Positions 1-10,000 of a stretch of DNA of 64,000 bases are shown piece by piece. A program made the position numbers and the translations under genes. Source of the stretch: Oscillospiraceae bacterium (GTDB lineage: Bacteria; Bacillota; Clostridia; Oscillospirales; Acutalibacteraceae); contig SVPW01000005.1 in NCBI GenBank assembly GCA_015065645.1, positions 20,678 to 84,677 on the forward strand, written 5' to 3'. Below the pieces are notes generated by a model. The model searched no databases and had not been told where the DNA came from. It was given only the letters and a program-made list of their open reading frames with translations. The first letter of the stretch is position 1. Each line of letters starts with the position of its first letter.

Positions 1-998
1 TAGGCTTTGAAAGTCCCGATGGCGACCGTTATAACGAAATCCATTTTGCAAAGGAATTTGCAAAAACAATCGGTGTTGAAAACATTGCAAAGATTATTAC
101 ACCAGAAGAATATTGGGGCAATTTTGCAAAAATTCAGTACCATATGGATGAACCTTTGGCAGACCCTGCCGCAATTGCACTTTATTTTGTGAGCAAGCTT
201 GCAAGTGAGCATGTTAAGGTTGTAATGTCGGGAGAGGGTGCCGATGAGCTGTTTGGCGGATACCGCATTTATCAAGAGCCGCTTACCCTTACAAGTTATG
301 ATAAATTACCCTTCTGCATCCGCAGAATTATAAGCAAAATATGTGAGCATCTGCCCCAAAAGCACGGTATTAACTATCTTGTACGCAGAGGTAAGACCAT
401 TGAAGAGCGCTTTATAGGAAATGCAAATATTTTTTCTCTTAAAGAGCGTAACGCTATTTTAAAGAGCGAAATTGCAAAATCTGCGGTTTCACCTCAGCTT
501 CTTTGCAAAAAGTTTTATGATGAAGTTAAGGATAAGGATACCGTTACAAAGATGCAATATCTTGATATTCACATGTGGCTTATGGGTGATATTCTGCTTA
601 AAGCCGATAAAACAAGTATGGCAAACTCTTTGGAGCTTCGTGTTCCGTTCCTTGATAAAAAGGTATTAAGTCTTGCTCAAACCATTCCGCTTGAAAGCCG
701 TGTAAACACTAAAACAACTAAGCTTGCTTTACGCCGTGCCGCAGAACGCACTTTACCAAAGCTCACCGCCCAAAAGGACAAGCTTGGTTTCCCTGTTCCT
801 ATCAGGGTATGGCTTAAAGAGGATGAATATTTTAACACCGTAAAGGGAGAGTTTACCTCACCTGCCGCAGAAAAATATTTTGATACTGCAAAGCTTGTTA
901 AAATGCTTGAAAACCACCGTGCAGGTAAGGCTGATCTCAGCCGTAAGATATGGACGGTTTACACCTTCCTTGTATGGTATAAAGAATTTTTTGCATAA
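1..998 (+). CDS. asnB: Asparagine synthase (glutamine-hydrolysing), C-terminal part
   Basis: The frame is open from base 3 to the stop at 998, so about 331 C-terminal residues are present and the start lies outside the window. This is the synthetase domain, which activates aspartate with ATP and amidates it with ammonia from glutamine. Visible is the family signature SGEGADELFGGY (about nt 228-263), followed by a conserved helical segment with KADKTSMANSLELRVPFLD. The N-terminal glutaminase domain and the SGGxDSS loop would be upstream and cannot be checked. A downstream in-frame ATG at 144 is internal, because family sequence continues upstream of it. mnmG follows after about 20 bases, but the pairing with mnmG has no obvious functional meaning. 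Confidence 0.92.
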   Translation, partial: GFESPDGDRYNEIHFAKEFAKTIGVENIAKIITPEEYWGNFAKIQYHMDEPLADPAAIALYFVSKLASEHVKVVMSGEGADELFGGYRIYQEPLTLTSYDKLPFCIRRIISKICEHLPQKHGINYLVRRGKTIEERFIGNANIFSLKERNAILKSEIAKSAVSPQLLCKKFYDEVKDKDTVTKMQYLDIHMWLMGDILLKADKTSMANSLELRVPFLDKKVLSLAQTIPLESRVNTKTTKLALRRAAERTLPKLTAQKDKLGFPVPIRVWLKEDEYFNTVKGEFTSPAAEKYFDTAKLVKMLENHRAGKADLSRKIWTVYTFLVWYKEFFA

Positions 999-1019
999 AC
1001 AAATAAAAGAGGTTAAATA

Positions 1020-2888
1020 TTGGAAATAAAACATTATAATGCAGGAGAATATGATATTGCCGTTATAGGCGGAGGTCATGCAGGCATTGAAGCAGCATTG
1101 GCACCTGCCCGCCTTGGCTGTAAAACGGTGCTTTTCACCATAAGCCTTGATTGGATAGGCAATATGCCCTGTAACCCATCTATCGGAGGTACAGCCAAGG
1201 GTCATTTAGTTCGTGAGCTTGATGCCTTAGGCGGTGAAATGGGTAAAGCCGCCGATAAAACCACCCTTCAAAGCAGAATGTTAAACCGTGGTAAAGGACC
1301 TGCGGTTTATTCATTGCGTGCACAAATTGACCGCAGGGCATACAGCGGCTATATGAAGCATGCAGTTGAGTTGCAGAAAAACCTTGATGTAAAGCAGGCT
1401 GAAATAGTTTCTCTTACAAAGGAAAAAGACGGTTGGCACTGCGTAACCAAATTAGGTGCGGAATTTATTTGCAAATGCGTAATTCTTGCCACAGGTACAT
1501 TTTTAGGTGGCAGGGTTTACATAGGAGAGGTAAATTACGAAAGCGGACCTGACGGCAGTTTCCCTGCAAATGAGCTTGTGCAGTCACTTAAAAGCTTGGG
1601 ATTGCCGCTTCGCCGTTTTAAAACAGGCACTCCCGCAAGAGTTGCCCGTGACAGCATTGATTTTTCAAAGCTTGAGGTTCAACCCGGTGACGAAAAAACA
1701 GTGCCTTTCAGCTACTCCACCAAAACGCTGCCCGAAAACAAAGTGGTTTGCCATATAGGCTATACCAATGATGAAACAAAGAAGGTTATCCTTAAAAACC
1801 TTGACCGTTCTCCGCTTTATGCAGGTGATATAAGCGGCGTGGGACCACGATATTGCCCAAGTATTGAGGATAAAGTGGTGCGCTTTGCCGATAAGCCACG
1901 GCATCAGATGTTTGTTGAGCCTTGCGGCGAAGATACCGAAGAGATGTATTTGCAGGGAATGTCATCCTCCCTGCCTGAAGAGGTACAAATAGAGTTTTAC
2001 CACACCATAGCGGGACTTGAAAATGTAAAGGTGATGCGTAACGCATACGCCATTGAATACGATTGTATTGACCCATTAGCCCTTGAGGCAACCCTTGAAG
2101 TAAAAGAGCATCCCGGTCTTTACGGTGCAGGTCAGTTTAACGGTTCATCGGGTTATGAGGAAGCAGCAGCACAGGGTCTTGTGGCAGGAATAAATGCCGC
2201 ACATAAGGTTTTGGGAAAAGAACCGCTTATTTTAACGAGAGCATCCTCCTATATAGGCACACTTATTGATGACCTTGTAACAAAGGGTTGCTCAGACCCA
2301 TATCGTATGATGACCTCAAGAAGTGAATACCGCCTACTGCTTCGTCAGGATAATGCTGATGAACGAATGATGCCTATAGGCTATTCAATAGGCCTTATAA
2401 GTCAAGAGCAATATGATGAATTCTTAGAGCGCAAAGCCCAAAAGGAAGCCGAAATCAAGCGTGTTAGTGAAACATTCTTAGCACCATCATCCCAATTAAA
2501 CGCTGTGCTTGAAGAAAACGGCACCACACCAATGACAACAGGCACACGACTTAGTGACCTTATAAAGCGTCCTCAGCTTTCTTATGATATATTAGCTCCA
2601 TTTGATAATATGCGTCCTGCCCTTTCAGACAGTGTTCGTGAAAAGGTGGAAATTGAAATCAAATATGATGGTTATATCACAAGACAGCAAGCTCAGGTAA
2701 ACGAAATGCTGCGTCTTGAAACCAAAGAAATTCCCGATGGTATTGATTATTCCGCAGTATATGGATTGCGTCTTGAAGCCGCAGAAAAACTTAATAAGGT
2801 AAGACCTAAAAATATTGGTCAGGCTTCAAGAATTTCGGGAGTAAGCCCTGCCGATATTTCGGTATTACTCATATATCTTGCAAAGTAG
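1020..2888 (+). CDS. mnmG: tRNA uridine-5-carboxymethylaminomethyl modification enzyme MnmG (GidA)
   Basis: This 622-residue protein is full length for MnmG, the FAD-dependent partner of MnmE that installs the cmnm5 group on U34 of certain tRNAs. The N-terminal dinucleotide-binding motif VIGGGHAGIEAALA, the ATGTFLGG motif and the C-terminal helical domain are present. The start is TTG at 1020, chosen because AGAGG lies about 8 bases upstream and the protein then begins just before the FAD motif. It is followed after 8 bases by rsmG, the usual gidA-gidB order near the chromosomal origin in Firmicutes. MnmE would normally be close but is not in the window. Confidence 0.96.
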   Translation: MEIKHYNAGEYDIAVIGGGHAGIEAALAPARLGCKTVLFTISLDWIGNMPCNPSIGGTAKGHLVRELDALGGEMGKAADKTTLQSRMLNRGKGPAVYSLRAQIDRRAYSGYMKHAVELQKNLDVKQAEIVSLTKEKDGWHCVTKLGAEFICKCVILATGTFLGGRVYIGEVNYESGPDGSFPANELVQSLKSLGLPLRRFKTGTPARVARDSIDFSKLEVQPGDEKTVPFSYSTKTLPENKVVCHIGYTNDETKKVILKNLDRSPLYAGDISGVGPRYCPSIEDKVVRFADKPRHQMFVEPCGEDTEEMYLQGMSSSLPEEVQIEFYHTIAGLENVKVMRNAYAIEYDCIDPLALEATLEVKEHPGLYGAGQFNGSSGYEEAAAQGLVAGINAAHKVLGKEPLILTRASSYIGTLIDDLVTKGCSDPYRMMTSRSEYRLLLRQDNADERMMPIGYSIGLISQEQYDEFLERKAQKEAEIKRVSETFLAPSSQLNAVLEENGTTPMTTGTRLSDLIKRPQLSYDILAPFDNMRPALSDSVREKVEIEIKYDGYITRQQAQVNEMLRLETKEIPDGIDYSAVYGLRLEAAEKLNKVRPKNIGQASRISGVSPADISVLLIYLAK

Positions 2889-2896
2889 GAAAAATT

Positions 2897-3613
2897 ATGC
2901 TTACATTTGATTTTGATAAAATCAAGCCTTTGGTTGAAGCTTTCGGAATTGAATTAACCACAGAAATCAAACAAAGGCTAACAACATATGGTAATCTTTT
3001 GGCTGAGTGGAATCAAAAAATGAATCTTACCGCCATTACCGATAGTGAGGGTATTTTATTTAAACACTTTTATGATTGCCTTTTGTTTTTTAAAAATTTT
3101 AATATTCCAAAAAATGCCAAGCTTATAGATGTTGGCACAGGGGCAGGCTTTCCCGGAATGGTGCTTAAAATTGTTCGTCCCGATATTGAGCTCACACTGC
3201 TTGACGGTTTAAACAAGCGCCTTATATTCCTTAATGAGGTTTTAAACAGCTTGGGTCTTTCAGCCGAAACGGTGCATTTACGTGCTGAGGATGGTGGAAA
3301 AAACCCCTTATACCGTGAGAAGTTTGATATTGCCACTGCAAGAGCAGTGGCGGCTTTGCCTGTGCTTTGTGAGTATTGCCTGCCTTTTGTAAAGGTGGGG
3401 GGTAGCTTTATTGCAATGAAGGGCTCTTCAGGAGAAACAGAGGAAAAGGATGCCGCAAATGCAATCAAACTGCTTGGGGGTAAAACCAAAAGCATTTCAA
3501 CCGAAACCCTTACGGGAAACGAAGCCAGAACATTTATTACCATTAAAAAAATATCGCAAACTCCGCCAAAATATCCCCGAAGCGGCGGTAAAATCGCAAA
3601 AAGTGCTCTTTAA
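2897..3613 (+). CDS. rsmG: 16S rRNA (guanine-N7)-methyltransferase RsmG (GidB)
   Basis: The 238-residue protein matches RsmG, which methylates G527 of 16S rRNA using S-adenosylmethionine. The SAM-binding glycine loop LIDVGTGAGFPG lies near residue 75, and the segment ATARAVAALPVLCEY is the conserved acidic/aromatic part of the Rossmann fold. It begins 8 bases after mnmG and is clearly cotranscribed. The stop codon lies inside the stem of the terminator that follows, so gene and transcript end coincide. Confidence 0.95.
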   Translation: MLTFDFDKIKPLVEAFGIELTTEIKQRLTTYGNLLAEWNQKMNLTAITDSEGILFKHFYDCLLFFKNFNIPKNAKLIDVGTGAGFPGMVLKIVRPDIELTLLDGLNKRLIFLNEVLNSLGLSAETVHLRAEDGGKNPLYREKFDIATARAVAALPVLCEYCLPFVKVGGSFIAMKGSSGETEEKDAANAIKLLGGKTKSISTETLTGNEARTFITIKKISQTPPKYPRSGGKIAKSAL

Positions 3614-3632
3614 AAGAGCACTTTTTGTTTTT
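3598..3632 (+). terminator. Intrinsic terminator after rsmG
   Basis: A perfect 13-bp stem (3598-3610 with 3614-3626, loop TAA) is followed by a T-rich tract. The last codons and stop of rsmG form the left arm. Confidence 0.9.
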
Positions 3633-3720
3633 TATGCACGAATTTGCCCGACCAAATTTCCTTTACAAATTTTCAAAAAATTGTAATAATTAACTTGGCC
3701 ACTTTAAAGGAGGACAAGTT

Positions 3721-4551
3721 ATGCACACAATCGCAGGAAAGAAACTTTTAATGCTTCGCCCTGATGAAATTCTTATTTCACAGGAAAGAAAACACCGCAT
3801 TTATGACGAATATGAGCTCAAACGCCTTGCAGACAGTATTTCAATAAACGGTATCGTAGAACCGATATGTATCAGGCGGGTATCCGGCAATTATGAACTT
3901 ATTGCGGGCGAAAGGCGGTTATGTGCCGCAAAGCTTGCAGGACTGCGGCGTATACCCTGCGTGCTACATAAAACAAATGATATTTCTGCCGCATTTTATT
4001 CGGTTATAGAAAATCTGCAACGCAGAAATCCAAATCCTTTTGACGAAGCCGAAAGTATTAAATGCTTGATAGACAGCTTTTGCCTTACACAAACAGAAGC
4101 CGCTATTCGTTTAGGAATATCTCAATCCGCACTTACAGCTAAGCTGAAGCTTTTAAATCTTGATACCACACTTCGTAATCGAATAATTGCCGCAGGGGTT
4201 AGCGAAAGACATGCCCGTGCATTACTTAGGATTGAACAATATAAACGAAATGAGGTTTTAGATAAAATAATAGCAGAAGGTCTTACCGCAAGGCAAACCG
4301 AAGAGGTAATTGAGCAACTTCTTAAACCCAAACCGCAAAATGAAAACGATTCCGCAGAGCCTGTAAGAAAAGTGGCAATTGGCGATTTAAGACTTTTTAC
4401 CAATAGCCTGATAAAGCTTGTTGATACATTGCAAAATGCCGGTATTGATGTACAGTTCAAAAGCAGTGAAAATGAAAAAAGTATTGAATATAAAATAAGG
4501 GTACGAAAGGAAAGCTTGCATACACCCTGCCGTCAGTTAAAAATCTGTTAA
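3721..4551 (+). CDS. noc: ParB-family nucleoid occlusion protein Noc
   Basis: This 276-residue ParB-like CTPase/DNA-binding protein has the N-terminal ParB fold with the box-II-like motif GERRLCAAKLAGLRRIPC (residue 62 onward) and NLQRRNPNPFDEAE, then a helix-turn-helix (LTQTEAAIRLGISQSALTAKL). The residue after GERR-L is Cys, where GERRxRA is usual in ParB. The position directly after mnmG-rsmG is that of noc in Bacillus, where Noc binds chromosomal sites and prevents division over the nucleoid. A chromosomal ParB (Spo0J) is the alternative, but soj/parA is not next to it. A strong AAAGGAGG lies 7 bases before the ATG. Confidence 0.85.
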   Translation: MHTIAGKKLLMLRPDEILISQERKHRIYDEYELKRLADSISINGIVEPICIRRVSGNYELIAGERRLCAAKLAGLRRIPCVLHKTNDISAAFYSVIENLQRRNPNPFDEAESIKCLIDSFCLTQTEAAIRLGISQSALTAKLKLLNLDTTLRNRIIAAGVSERHARALLRIEQYKRNEVLDKIIAEGLTARQTEEVIEQLLKPKPQNENDSAEPVRKVAIGDLRLFTNSLIKLVDTLQNAGIDVQFKSSENEKSIEYKIRVRKESLHTPCRQLKIC

Positions 4552-4597
4552 AAGGTCATCCCCTTAGTACGAAAGTACTACCTTTAAACAGTTTTTT
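4545..4597 (+). terminator. Terminator after noc with a GNRA-capped inner hairpin
   Basis: CTGTTAAAAGG (4545-4555) pairs with CCTTTAAACAG (4581-4591) with one mismatch and is followed by six T. Inside it, TAGTAC-GAAA-GTACTA (4565-4580) forms a tetraloop hairpin, leaving a 9-nt bulge on the 5' side. It overlaps the noc stop codon. Confidence 0.75.
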
Positions 4598-4600
4598 AGC

Positions 4601-4673
4601 GACCGCCGATTTTTTTGGCGGTCCAATATTCATCCCCCACACAAAGCAGAGGCTCGTTCCTCTGCTTTGTGTG
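4601..4673. other. Two further tandem hairpins
   Basis: GACCGCC (4601-4607) pairs with GGCGGTC (4617-4623) around a T-rich loop. A perfect 15-bp stem (4638-4652 with 4659-4673, loop CTCGTT) follows, then ACTTTT. Together with the preceding terminator these make three hairpins in 130 bases. The second may be a backup terminator. Confidence 0.7.
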
Positions 4674-4765
4674 TACTTTTCAAAGCGGATGTTGCATATA
4701 TTTGAATAAAAATACTTATAGACAGTAGTCTAAAAAGGTCGATAAAAAGAAAGGGCGAGATATAA

Positions 4766-5686
4766 ATGAGAGAATATTATCCCGAAGGATGGATAAGTGA
4801 CACCACAGAAAATAAGCGTAATATGCTTACACCGTCAGCCTTGGCATTGGCACAGGTTAATGAAACGGTGCTTGAAGCGGTGGTGCAAATGTGTGATGCA
4901 GACCACAATCTTACAATTAATCTTGGCTGTATGCCGGGAATAATCCCAAGATGTGAAGGCGCTATCGGAATAAGTGAGGGTACAACCCGTGATATTGCAC
5001 TTATTTCCCGTGTGGGAAGACCCGTTTGCTTTGTGGTAACGGCTATTAAAACCGATAGCACAGGTAAACTTTATGCCTTACTTTCAAGACGCCGTGCTCA
5101 GGAGCTTTGCCGACAAAGAATTATAAATCGCTATCATATAGGCGATATAATTGATGCCAAAATCACGCATCTTGAATCATTTGGTGCATTTTGTGATGTG
5201 GGTTGCGGTATTGTGGCACTTCTTCCAATAGATGCAATATCGGTTTCACGCATTTCCCATCCAAGAGACCGCTTTAAACCGGGTGATAATATTCGTGTAG
5301 TTTTAAAGGAGATTGCAGATGACGGTAAAATCACCCTTTCTCATAAAGAGCTGCTTGGTACTTGGGAGGAAAATGCTTCTCAGTTTACACCCGGGCAAAC
5401 CGTTTCAGGGGTTATCAGAAGCATTGAGGAGTATGGAGTTTTTGTTGAGCTGACACCTAATCTTGCAGGTCTTGCAGAGCCGAGGCAGGATGTTTTTATA
5501 GGTCAGCAGGCAAGTGTTTATATTAAAAGCGTAATCCCCGAAAAAATGAAGATAAAGCTTATTATAATAGATAGCTTTAATTCCTTATACACACCGGAAA
5601 TACGGTATTTTTATACCGAAGACCGCATAAAAGAATGGGAATACTCCCCCACCCTTTGCCGCAAAAAAATATGCAGTAATTTTTAG
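4766..5686 (+). CDS. S1-domain RNA-binding protein (ribosomal protein S1-like)
   Basis: This 306-residue protein is built mostly of S1/OB-fold repeats. A clear S1 domain covers about residues 124-195 (IGDIIDAKITHLESFGAF, then KITLSHKELLG) and another about 207-270 (GQTVSGVIRSIEEYGVFVEL). A degenerate copy is likely at about 30-110. Such short S1-like proteins (compared with six repeats in E. coli S1) are common in Clostridia and probably help bind mRNA or the 30S subunit, though the exact partner cannot be seen. The start ATG has AAGGGCGAG upstream. The gene stands alone between the noc terminators and the pyk promoter. Confidence 0.8.
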   Translation: MREYYPEGWISDTTENKRNMLTPSALALAQVNETVLEAVVQMCDADHNLTINLGCMPGIIPRCEGAIGISEGTTRDIALISRVGRPVCFVVTAIKTDSTGKLYALLSRRRAQELCRQRIINRYHIGDIIDAKITHLESFGAFCDVGCGIVALLPIDAISVSRISHPRDRFKPGDNIRVVLKEIADDGKITLSHKELLGTWEENASQFTPGQTVSGVIRSIEEYGVFVELTPNLAGLAEPRQDVFIGQQASVYIKSVIPEKMKIKLIIIDSFNSLYTPEIRYFYTEDRIKEWEYSPTLCRKKICSNF

Positions 5687-5730
5687 CAAATTATGTTTTT
5701 TCATAATAGCAAATTATGTTTTTTCATAAT
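5685..5730. repeat. Tandem 23-bp duplication, each copy a small palindrome
   Basis: The same 23 bases occur at 5685-5707 and 5708-5730 without a change. Each copy contains ATTATG-TTTTTT-CATAAT, so two AT-rich hairpins sit between the S1-gene stop and the pyk promoter. Confidence 0.9.
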
Positions 5731-5758
5731 TGACCTTGACTGATTAGTGGTGTATAAT
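5730..5758 (+). promoter_or_regulatory. Sigma-A-type promoter for pyk
   Basis: TTGACC (5730-5735), a 17-bp spacer and a perfect TATAAT (5753-5758). The -35 box touches the end of the tandem duplication. Confidence 0.8.
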
Positions 5759-5815
5759 GTATTTGGTGGAATTTGTTGTAATTGCGCCATATAATCATTT
5801 CCGGGGATGTTAATA

Positions 5816-6976
5816 ATGAGAAAAACAAAGATTGTTTGTACTATAGGTCCTGCGTGCGATAACTACGAAACACTAAAGCAAATGTGCCTTAGTGGTATGA
5901 ATGTTGCCCGATTTAATTTTTCACACGGAACACACGCTGAGCATCTTGAAAAAATGAATACTCTAAAACAGGTTCGCAAAGAGCTAAATTTACCTATTGC
6001 TATTATGCTTGATACAAAGGGTCCGGAATACCGTATCGGTAAATTTGAAAACGGATATATTATGTTAAATGAAGGAGACACCTTTTCCTTTACAACCGAT
6101 GATATAATCGGAACTCAAACAAGAGTTTCGGTAAGCTATAAAGGAATGATAAATGAGCTTGAAATTGGCGATACCATTCTTTTAAACAACGGCTTGTTAA
6201 AGTTTGTTGTTGAAAGCTTTACCGATACCGATGCCGTTTGCCGTGTTGTTGATGGAGGTAAGCTTTCCGACCGTAAAAGCATGAGCTTTCCCGGTAAGGT
6301 TTTAAAGCAAAAATATCTTAGCGAACAGGATAAAAAGGATATTCTTTTCGGTGCAGAACAAAATGTTGACTTTATAGCCTGCTCCTTTGTTTCCTGCGCA
6401 CAAGACCTGATTGATATTAAAAATCTGCTTAAAAAAAATAATATAAGCGGAATTGACCTTGTTGCAAAGATTGAAAACCGTGCAGGAATAGATAATATTG
6501 AAGAAATTTGCCGTGAATGTGACGGTATTATGATAGGCAGAGGAGATTTGGGTGTTGAAATTCCCTTTGAGGAGGTTCCCGCAATCCAAAAACAGCTTAT
6601 AACCAAATGCCGTTTGCTTGGTGTTCGTGTTATAACCGCAACCGAAATGCTTGAAAGTATGATAACAAATCTTCGCCCCACAAGAGCAGAAATTTCCGAT
6701 GTTGCCAATGCCGTTTATGACGGAACAAGCGCAATAATGCTTTCGGGTGAAACCGCAGCGGGACAGCATCCTGTTGAAGCTGTTAAAACAATGGCTCGTA
6801 TTGCTGAAACAACCGAACAAAGTATAAACTACCAAAAGCGTTTCTTATCCTCTGATTTTATTATTAACGATACGGTTGATGCCATTTCTCATTCAACCTG
6901 CGGAATGGCTATTGATATTGATGCTCAAGCTATCGTTGTATGCTCACTTTCGGGCAATCCGGCAATACAAACCTGA
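5816..6976 (+). CDS. pyk: Pyruvate kinase, C-terminally truncated
   Basis: Pyruvate kinase makes ATP and pyruvate from phosphoenolpyruvate. The catalytic A/B domains are complete: the start MRKTKIVCTIGPA, the NFSHG loop, the MLDTKGPE segment, the active-site MIGRGDLGVE and TATEMLESMI. The family is usually about 470-585 residues, but this frame stops after 386 (ATG at 5816), about 30-40 residues into the allosteric C domain, at CSLSGNPAIQT. No other frame continues the C domain before the terminator. ATG at 5807 is also in frame, but 5816 gives the family start and places GGGG at a normal distance. It may be a functional short form or a decayed copy. Confidence 0.85.
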   Translation: MRKTKIVCTIGPACDNYETLKQMCLSGMNVARFNFSHGTHAEHLEKMNTLKQVRKELNLPIAIMLDTKGPEYRIGKFENGYIMLNEGDTFSFTTDDIIGTQTRVSVSYKGMINELEIGDTILLNNGLLKFVVESFTDTDAVCRVVDGGKLSDRKSMSFPGKVLKQKYLSEQDKKDILFGAEQNVDFIACSFVSCAQDLIDIKNLLKKNNISGIDLVAKIENRAGIDNIEEICRECDGIMIGRGDLGVEIPFEEVPAIQKQLITKCRLLGVRVITATEMLESMITNLRPTRAEISDVANAVYDGTSAIMLSGETAAGQHPVEAVKTMARIAETTEQSINYQKRFLSSDFIINDTVDAISHSTCGMAIDIDAQAIVVCSLSGNPAIQT

Positions 6977-7020
6977 TTAAGGTTGAAATGATAGAAAATT
7001 AATTATATACATAAATGCAC

Positions 7021-7058
7021 CACGGCGGTGTTCCAAAAGGAACACCGCCGTGTGTTTT
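7021..7058 (+). terminator. Terminator after pyk, between convergent genes
   Basis: A perfect 14-bp GC-rich stem (7021-7034 with 7039-7052, loop AAAA) is followed by TGTTTTAT on the + strand. It lies between pyk (+) and the esterase gene (-). Confidence 0.88.
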
Positions 7059-7081
7059 ATATAAGTATCAAATTTTAAAAA

Positions 7082-10000
7082 TTATTCAGTAACCAAAACA
7101 TTTGTGTTGATAAAATTAACAAGAACATTTGCTGCAGCCTGATGACCTGCCTCTGTCGGATGATTTCCACCACCCGAAGTATTTGCAGGAAGCTCACAAT
7201 AGAATACATTTGCGTTATTTGCGGCATAGGACTCAACAACGGGCTGAATGTACTCTGCCAAGCCATTACCCATCATACCGTAAACCCAAACTATCTTAGA
7301 TGTGGGATACTTAGCAACAACAGCATCAAGCATAGCCTCAATAGCAGCCTTTTCAACTGCAATGCCGTATTCCTGAGCTGCGGTTTCTTCGGTTTCGGAA
7401 TTGTTATCATCCCAAATTACCCACTTATCGTTTGTACCAAGGTTGATTACAACAACATCTGCCTGATTATTTTCATAATCCCAGCTACCTGCATCAATAA
7501 GCTTGGAAACAGCATCCTTGGTCTTTAAACCGCTGTTAGCTGCAACACGCATATCTGCGTTAAGTGCCTTTGCTGTTTTTGCAGCATAGGTAAGGTTGGA
7601 ATACTGACCTTCAAGATAATCTGCAGAGCATGCACGATCGTTTTTAACAACGCCGTCACCTGCGGTAATGGAATCGCCATAGAAATCAATAACAAGATCC
7701 TTATTGGCTGGTCTTTCACCGATAGCGCCTACAAAATTAACATCTATACCGTAAATTCTGCCCTTGGTTCTTTCGGTAATTTTAAGAACCTTAATGGTGT
7801 GAGGACCAAAATCAAGGTCTTCGGCTAAGGTATAAACGGCAGTACCGTTGTTTACATTAATTATGCTTTCCTCACCGTCAACGGTTACCAAAACACGTGC
7901 ATAGGTGAAGGGGTCTTCTGCAGTTGTGGCAGAAGCGGAAACATGGGTCAATGTAGCGGTTACATCACCCTCCATAATACCGGAGATTTCAAAACCTGTG
8001 TTACTCCAATCCATAAGGAGAATGTTGTTTTCAGCCTTTGAACGGCCTAAATACTTAACGCTGTCAGAACTTTCTGCAAGCTCAATAGTAGTAGCAATGC
8101 TTACGCCCAAAAGTGTTCTTCTGAGATAGGTAAGGTCATCTGCGTTGATTTCCTGGTCTCGCTTAAGGTCAGAAGCGATAAGGCAGATATCTGCTTCGCC
8201 TGCAATATACTTCTTCAAACGAACAAGGTCCTTAACATTAAGCTCGTAGTCAAAGTTAGCATCGGCTGTTGTATATTTGGAATAACCTGTTATCTTGAGT
8301 ACAGGGGTATAGCCGTTATGTGTCCAGTATTCGGAGCTGAATCCAAGTACGGAAGCAGGAGAAATTCCGAGGTCATAGCTATCCAAAGCCACACCGTCAA
8401 CAGAGCCACCGTTTGTCTTGGTAGAAGGTGTAAGCTTTTCACTGTTATAATAAACGCTTACATTTCCTGCTGCGGTAGTCGGATAAGAAGACTGATTCCA
8501 GTTGCAACCAAATATACCGTTAACATAGAAATAATTACCTGTATCAGGAGTTGTATTTGTAATTGTACCGTTAAATATGGAATACTTTGCCCAAGCATAA
8601 CCACGCCAAGAACGACCTACAAGACCGCCCATACCGAAGTTGTCATTAGCCACTGCGCAACCGCCGGAAAGGTTAGCTGTGGAGTAAATATTTTCCATCT
8701 GTAAGCCTGTTCCGTTACCTGCAACAGAACCGATACCTGAATAGTTAGCCTGTGCGGCAGTACCGTTAACCGAGCTGTTAATAATTGCAATGTTGTAAAT
8801 ATCTACCCAGTTAGAATTATCAACATCAGTTATACCAACAACTATAGCGGCATCAACAGATTTTGTACCGGATACATTAACAGTACAGTTATCGAATACG
8901 ATATTTTGAATTAAAGTACGGTTATTAGCATTATTATCGGTAACGGCACCGAAAAGACCTGCGGTAACATTAGAAGCGGAACCGGTTATATTCATTCCGG
9001 ATATTTTAAAGCCCTGACCGTCAAATGTACCTAAGAAAGCGGTAGCCTTTGATGCAGACAAGCCGCCGCAAAGAGGAGTCCATTTGCCAAATTCAGAAAG
9101 ATCTATATCAGCAGTAAGAACGTAGTCACCGTTTTTCGGATATTCATCATATTTACCAATATAGGAAAGCTTTTGTGCGGTATCAATTTCAATTTTACCG
9201 TCTTTATTAGTATCTACGGAAGTAACTGCAAGGTAAATTCCATCGCCGTCATTCTTCCAGTAGTAACTGTCAAAGCCTAAAGACTCAGCTGTTGCAGCAT
9301 TAATTTCTTCGGAAGTTTTAGCTGTACCGTTATAGAGACGAGTGCCATCTGTAACGGTTAAAACAGAAGAATTATAATAACAATCGGAATAATAAGAAGC
9401 TGACATATCGGTTGTGGTAAAACCAAGTAAAGCGGCTTTACAAAGTGCAGTACCTGCAGAATTCTCTTCTGTAATAGTTACATCCTGAGAAAGATCAATA
9501 GTTCCTTCAAACAAGCAGTCATTTGCTTTTACTCGGTTTTGCCATGTACGACCTACAAAACCACCTGCACCGATAGCATCTGTACGGGAAGCTTCTGTTC
9601 CGTAAACTACAAGATCAGCATTTGAATAGCAGTTATTAAGCTGTACCTGACAACCATAACCGCACAAAGAACCGGCAAATGTACGTGATTTACCCGACAA
9701 GGCAACCGTTACGGTTGTATCTACAACAGATACATTTGAAATTTCTGCATAGTTGCCGGAATGATGAACATAACCTACAAGAGCACCGGCACTACCTTCT
9801 AATGATGCAGTAGCTGTAACAGTACTATCTTTTATGCATAAGTTTTTAAATACAACAGCACTGTATGCCACACCAAAAAGACCTGCCTTTACACTTGAAC
9901 CGCTGGAATTTACTGTCATATTGCTGATAGTATGACCGCCACCGTTAAATACACCTGTAAACGGCTTTACAGAATTATCGGCAATTTTAGCATCATTTAC

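Noticed and set aside
3070..3543. 157-residue open frame antisense to rsmG
   Set aside because: It mirrors a clear gene in the opposite frame, has no ribosome-binding site and no family-like sequence.
6136..6835. Two antisense frames (190 and 177 residues) over pyk
   Set aside because: Both are shadows of the coding strand with biased composition; pyk itself is unmistakable.
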